Below are positions 60,361 to 64,000 of a stretch of 64,000 nucleotides of DNA, piece by piece. Made by a program: the position numbers and the translations under genes. Below the pieces are notes generated by a model. It was not told the DNA's origin, ran no database searches, and saw only the letters and a program-made list of their open reading frames with translations. This DNA comes from Streptomyces sp. YIM 121038. Lineage in GTDB: Bacteria > Actinomycetota > Actinomycetes > Streptomycetales > Streptomycetaceae. The stretch lies in the NCBI RefSeq assembly GCF_006088715.1, contig NZ_CP030771.1:1-64000 (forward strand), read 5' to 3'. The stretch's first letter is position 1. Each line of letters begins with the position of its first letter.

Positions 60361-62727
60361 GTGACCGTACGAGTGCGTGCGGGTGCCGGGAGGGAATGTG
60401 GGATGCGTTCACGCAGCAGGGCAACGGGCGCGGCCGGGGCGGGAGTTGAGCCGCAGGGCGCGGCGGGGCCGGGCGGGGAGGGGGTGGGGCGGCGGCGGTT
60501 CCTCGGGTTCGTGCTGGCCGCTCCCACCCTGGTGACGGCCGCCGAGCTGGGGGCGGCGCCCGCGGCCGAGGCGGACATCACCGAACTGGTGGACCTCAAC
60601 GACGTGATGACCACCGCGGCGCTGCCGACGTCGAACCTGATCACGGTCGAGGTGCACGCCGACGGCACGGTCTCCTTCGCGCTGCCGCGGGCCGAGGTCG
60701 GCCAGGGCATCACCACGTCGACGGCCATGCTGATCGCCGAGGAGCTGGACGTGCCCCTGGAGCGGGTGCGCGTCACCCTGGCCGATGCCCGGCCGGAGCT
60801 GGTGTTCAACCAGCTCACCGGCGCCTCCAACACCACCATCTCCACCTATCTGCCCATCCGGGTGGCCGCCGCCGTCGCCCGGGAGCGGCTGCTGCGGGCC
60901 GCGGCCGCCGAACTGCGCGCCCCGCTCGCCGGTCTCACGCTGCGGGCGGGCACCGTCACCGACGGCGCGGGCACCGCCATCGGCATCGGTGCGCTCGCCG
61001 CCAAGGCGGCGAGCGTCACGGTGCGGCGCGCCTGGGTGGACCTCAAGGACCGCGCGGACTTCACCGTCATCGGCCGGCCGCACAACCGCATCGACGCGCT
61101 CGCCGCGGTGACGGGCCGCAAGAAGTTCGCGATGGACCTCGACGTGCCCGGCGCGCGGCCGACCATGGTGTGCCGGGCGCCGACCATCAACGGCCGGGTG
61201 GGTTCGGTGGCCAACCTCGATGAGGTGCGTGCCATGGCGGGCGTCACCGATGTCGGCGTGGTCTCCACCGGGGTCGCGGTGCGCGCGCGGACCTTCGGGC
61301 AGTGCATCGAGGCCGTGCGCGCGCTGCGGGTGGCGTGGCGGCCCGGCAGCGCGGACGGGGCCTCGGACGAGTCGGTGCTCCAGGAGCTCAAGGAGGCGGA
61401 ACTGCCGCTGGGGCTGCCCGCGCTGACGCCGTCGGTGGAGGCCCGCTTCACCTTCCACTTCCGCGGCAACAGCGCCCTTGAGCCCAACTGCGCGATCGCC
61501 GACGTGCGGGCGGACCGGGCGGAGATCTGGTCGGGCCTGAAGGCGCCGATCGTCGCCAAGCAGGCCATCGCGGCCCGCCTGGGGCTCGCCCCGGGCGCCG
61601 TGACCGTGCACGTCACCGAGGGCGGCGGCTCCTTCGGGCGCAAGCTGTTCCTCGACGCCGCGCTGGAAGCCGCCGAGATCTCCCAGACGTTCGGCAAGCC
61701 GGTCAAGCTCATGTGGCACCGGGCGGACGACGCGCGCCAGGGCCGCGCCCACCCCATGGCCACCTCCCGGGTGCGGGCCGCCTACGCCGGCGGCACGGTG
61801 CTCAGCTACAAGCAGCGGCACACCAGCGTGGCCACCGACTTCGGCCACGGGCTCGGCGAGGTCTTCACCGCCCTGGCCGCGAAGCTGCCGGTGGGCGACG
61901 CCGCGTTCTCCCAGACCTTCTTCCACCTCACCCAGTCCATGCCCTACGACATCGCCGTGCACAGCCGGCTGCTGAGCGAGACCAACAAGGGCTTCAACAC
62001 CGGCAGCATGCGCGGGGTCTACTCCCCCGACGTCGTGTGCGCGCGCGAGCTCATCATCGATGAGCTCGCCGCGAAGACGCGCCAGGACCCCCTGGCCCTG
62101 CGGCGCGGTCTGCTGCGCGAGAAGCGCTTCCGGGCCGTCCTGGACAAGGCGGCCGAAGCCGGCGGCTGGGGGCGGCCGATGCCGGCCGGGACCGCGCAGG
62201 GCATCGCCTTCCACGGCGAGTACCGGTCGGCCAGCGCCGTCCTGGTCGAGATCGACTGCCGTCCCGAAACGGTGAACAGGCCGGTGCGGGACGGGGTGAG
62301 CGGGCCGCGCGTCACCAAGGCCGTCGTCGCCGTGGACGTCGGCCTGGCCGTCAACCCGCGCGGCCTGGAGGCGCAGATGACGGGCGCCGTCATGGACGGC
62401 ATCGCCCAGGTGCTGACCTCCAGCCTGCACCTGCGCGAGGGACACTTCCTCGAGGCGAGCTGGGACAACTACTTCTACACCCGGCAGTGGAACACCCCCC
62501 TGGAGCTGAAGGTCCTGCTCATGCCCTCCGCCGGCGGCGAGCCCGGCGGCGCCGGGGAACTGGGCGTGGCCGCCTCCATGGCCGCCGTCGCCTGCGCCTA
62601 CGGGCGGGCGACGGGCACCATGCCCACCCGCTTCCCGGTCAACCACGGCACGCTCTCCTTCACGCCCAAGCCGACCGTGCCGCCCGTGCCCGCCTCGCCC
62701 ACCGACGGCCTGGACCACGTCCGCTGA
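60361..62727 (+). CDS. Molybdenum hydroxylase large subunit (IorB-like)
   Basis: A 788-residue aldehyde/xanthine-oxidase-type large subunit. An N-terminal twin-arginine signal (GRRRFLGFVLAAPTLV, near residues 43-60) indicates periplasmic/extracytoplasmic export, as in isoquinoline 1-oxidoreductase-type enzymes. Molybdopterin-binding regions: EVGQGITTSTAMLIAEEL, GASNTTISTYLP, EGGGSFGRKLFLD, NTGSMRGVYSP, and the catalytic Glu in GGAGELGVAASMAAVACA. The 2Fe-2S subunit follows 62 bases later. Substrate cannot be read; no maturation gene is present here. Several start codons are possible before the signal. Confidence 0.88.
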   Translation: MTVRVRAGAGRECGMRSRSRATGAAGAGVEPQGAAGPGGEGVGRRRFLGFVLAAPTLVTAAELGAAPAAEADITELVDLNDVMTTAALPTSNLITVEVHADGTVSFALPRAEVGQGITTSTAMLIAEELDVPLERVRVTLADARPELVFNQLTGASNTTISTYLPIRVAAAVARERLLRAAAAELRAPLAGLTLRAGTVTDGAGTAIGIGALAAKAASVTVRRAWVDLKDRADFTVIGRPHNRIDALAAVTGRKKFAMDLDVPGARPTMVCRAPTINGRVGSVANLDEVRAMAGVTDVGVVSTGVAVRARTFGQCIEAVRALRVAWRPGSADGASDESVLQELKEAELPLGLPALTPSVEARFTFHFRGNSALEPNCAIADVRADRAEIWSGLKAPIVAKQAIAARLGLAPGAVTVHVTEGGGSFGRKLFLDAALEAAEISQTFGKPVKLMWHRADDARQGRAHPMATSRVRAAYAGGTVLSYKQRHTSVATDFGHGLGEVFTALAAKLPVGDAAFSQTFFHLTQSMPYDIAVHSRLLSETNKGFNTGSMRGVYSPDVVCARELIIDELAAKTRQDPLALRRGLLREKRFRAVLDKAAEAGGWGRPMPAGTAQGIAFHGEYRSASAVLVEIDCRPETVNRPVRDGVSGPRVTKAVVAVDVGLAVNPRGLEAQMTGAVMDGIAQVLTSSLHLREGHFLEASWDNYFYTRQWNTPLELKVLLMPSAGGEPGGAGELGVAASMAAVACAYGRATGTMPTRFPVNHGTLSFTPKPTVPPVPASPTDGLDHVR

Positions 62728-62789
62728 ACCGCCCCGCCCCCACCCCCGCCCCCTGCCCGTCAAGGGCCGCCCCACACCGAGGAGTTGCC

Positions 62790-63266
62790 GTGCCCGAGCA
62801 CACGTTCCGTCTCAACGGCGAGCAGGTCACCGTCGAAGCCGCCGATGACGAGCGGCTGTTGTGGGTGCTGCGCGACCTGCTGGGCGTGACCGGGCCGAAG
62901 TACGGCTGCGGCATCAACGTCTGCAAGGCCTGCACCAGCCACCTCAACGGCAAGGCGGCCAACCCCTGCGCCATCCCGGTCAAGGACCTCGCCCCCGACG
63001 ACGAGGTCACCACCATCGAGGGCCTGGCCGCCACCGTGGACGCCGAGCTGCACCCGATGCAGCAGGCCTGGCTGGAGCAGGACGTGGCCCAGTGCGGCTA
63101 CTGCCAGCCCGGCCAGATCATGGCCGCCGTGGCCCTGGTGCGCCGCCTCGCCCAGGAGGGCCGCGCCGTCACCGACGCCGACCTGGACGGCATCCGCAAC
63201 ATCTGCCGCTGCGGTACGTACCCCCGCATCCGCGAGGCGATCCGGGCCGGCGCCGAGCGGATGTGA
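62790..63266 (+). CDS. 2Fe-2S subunit of molybdenum hydroxylase (IorA-like)
   Basis: A 158-residue ferredoxin-type subunit. The plant-type cluster ligands are in YGCGINVCKACTSHLNG plus the Cys of NPCAIPV, and the second cluster in CGYCQPGQIMAAVAL and NICRCGTYPRIREAI. This is the normal length and layout for small subunits that relay electrons from the Mo centre. GTG start with GAGGAG upstream. Partner of the preceding gene. Confidence 0.92.
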   Translation: MPEHTFRLNGEQVTVEAADDERLLWVLRDLLGVTGPKYGCGINVCKACTSHLNGKAANPCAIPVKDLAPDDEVTTIEGLAATVDAELHPMQQAWLEQDVAQCGYCQPGQIMAAVALVRRLAQEGRAVTDADLDGIRNICRCGTYPRIREAIRAGAERM

Positions 63267-63329
63267 AGCATCCCCGCGGGCCTGCGGGGCGTGCCGGGCG
63301 CGGTGGCACCGGCGGGCCCGCGGCCGGTG

Positions 63330-63476
63330 TATGATCTTCACGTAACTCCGGTGCAGGGCACGGGAGTCACGCGTCTGTGGTCCAAGGAAAGACGTCCATC
63401 ATCCGATGGGAAATGCAGGTGCAAGGCCTGCCGGGCGCTCCACACGAAGGCCCCCTCCGCCCGGAGGGGGCCTTCG
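63330..63476 (+). ncRNA. Candidate structured RNA with terminator
   Basis: TATGAT at 63330 could be a -10. About 100 bases follow that encode no convincing protein but contain stems (for example CCATC/GATGG and GCAGG/CCTGC, the latter resembling a tRNA T-arm followed by an acceptor-like CGGGCGC-T-CCA), and then the terminator at 63445. No partner for the acceptor is present, so it is not a tRNA. It could be a small RNA or an mRNA leader; I cannot name a class. Confidence 0.35.
63445..63476 (+). terminator. Very strong hairpin terminator
   Basis: CGAAGGCCCCCTCCG and its exact complement form a 15-bp perfect stem with a 2-base loop, 178 bases after the 2Fe-2S gene. Confidence 0.8.
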
Positions 63477-63728
63477 CCGTTCCCGGGCGGGGCCGGGGGC
63501 TGCGGCGGTGTGTCACGGGGCCTTCAACGTACGGAAAACGCTATGTTGCGTTCATTTTCGGGTCAACGAATGAGGTGGCCCGTATGGGGTGGGTGCCCAG
63601 TTCAGCAGGGGGAAACTCTTGCAAAGGGCCTGCTGGTTAATGCAATGAGTGGCTGATTCATGCTTTGCAACGAGCTGTATCTGTACGCACACTGGCCACC
63701 GCACACCCAGCGCACGAGGTGACCATCC

Positions 63729-64000
63729 ATGCCAGGAAACAGACTGACGCAGCAGGACCGCCGGCTCATCGCGGCGGGGATGGCCGACGGGCTTTCGTAC
63801 ACCGAGATCGCCAAACGCCTGCGGCGGCCGACGTCGACCGTCACCCGGGAGGTGATGCGCAACGGCGGCCCCCGCGAGTACCGGGCCGACCGCGCCCACC
63901 ACGCGGCCGGGCGCCGGGCCCGGCGCGGCAGGCCCCCCGCCGCGGGCGCGGCGCAGCCCTCGGTGCCCGATGCCCAGGCCCACGGCTACGGCCGTGACGC
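63729..64000 (+). CDS. HTH regulator, cut by window end
   Basis: The first ~90 residues: LTQQDRRLIAAGMADGLSYTEIAKRLRRPTSTVTREVMRNGG, then YRADRAHHAAGRRARR. This IS30-like helix-turn-helix followed by a basic stretch is typical of the N-terminus of a Streptomyces MarR/GbsR-like regulator family, and also of IS30 transposases; the C-terminus needed to decide is missing. AGGTGA lies upstream of the ATG. Confidence 0.7.
   Translation, partial: MPGNRLTQQDRRLIAAGMADGLSYTEIAKRLRRPTSTVTREVMRNGGPREYRADRAHHAAGRRARRGRPPAAGAAQPSVPDAQAHGYGRD

Noticed and set aside
60409..62775. 788-residue minus-strand ORF
   Set aside because: Exact antisense shadow of the molybdenum hydroxylase large subunit, whose plus frame has all family motifs.
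63390..63445. tRNA gene
   Set aside because: A T-arm-like stem and CCA-like end exist, but no 5' acceptor strand pairs with CGGGCGC and the anticodon arm is not formed.
63377..63640. 87-residue plus-strand ORF over the terminator
   Set aside because: Runs through a 15-bp perfect hairpin and lacks codon bias.

Overview
The window reads as Streptomyces (or a close actinomycete) DNA. Genes are very GC-rich with G/C at nearly every third codon position, GTG starts and stop-start overlaps are common, and the gene families are typical of the genus: MmyB-type regulators, a GH18 chitinase with a DasR-like box, TTC38-type TPR proteins, an IorA/IorB-type molybdenum hydroxylase, DUF6193-like and Clp-N/HTH pairs. 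The density of broken genes, paralogous fragments, transposition genes and defence-like genes points to an accessory zone, such as a chromosome arm near a telomere or a linear plasmid. No tRNA, rRNA or CRISPR array was recognised.

Left part (1-18.5 kb): a cut and frameshifted HTH gene at the edge; a 940-residue SF2 helicase with helicase-associated repeats, coupled to a DUF6193-like gene; a PD-(D/E)XK nuclease-like gene; a broken zincin-like gene and a NACHT remnant; two overlapping paralogous small genes; an AAC(3)-family acetyltransferase; an NB-ARC/TPR STAND protein; a decayed copy of the helicase C-terminus; and a coupled operon of two paralogous membrane histidine kinases and one LuxR-type response regulator.

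Central part (18.9-33.2 kb), the most unusual: two tandem, diverged four-gene transposition modules on the minus strand. Each has a DDE (TnsB/TniA/Mu-like) transposase, two TniB/TnsC-like AAA ATPases, and an unrecognised protein whose N-terminus looks like an AAA domain without Walker motifs and whose C-terminus has an integrase-like layout lacking the catalytic arginine. A fifth, damaged ATPase ends the array. Next come a 782-residue protein with a zinc ribbon and nuclease-like motif, a cluster of three abutting perfect hairpins with TCC triloops in the format of Streptomyces telomere palindromes, and a second, intact, less GC-rich copy of the edge HTH gene.

Right part (33.5-64 kb): first a stretch of debris (truncated cutA, IS5-type transposase remnant, trypsin-like and methyltransferase fragments) mixed with intact genes (RidA, HTH/Clp-N pair, EF-hand protein). 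Then come regulator/enzyme pairs (MmyB regulator with an SDR, XRE-cupin regulator with an epoxide hydrolase), a Tat-exported FAD oxidase, two more SDRs, two small secreted paralogs, an Imm63-like immunity gene, an FMN-binding oxidase, an exported cold-shock-domain protein, a chitinase, a TTC38-type protein, a GNAT acetyltransferase, a molybdenum hydroxylase with its 2Fe-2S partner, a candidate small RNA with a strong terminator, and a regulator cut by the window end. Several families occur twice, including a 62-residue protein whose promoter-proximal region is duplicated with it.
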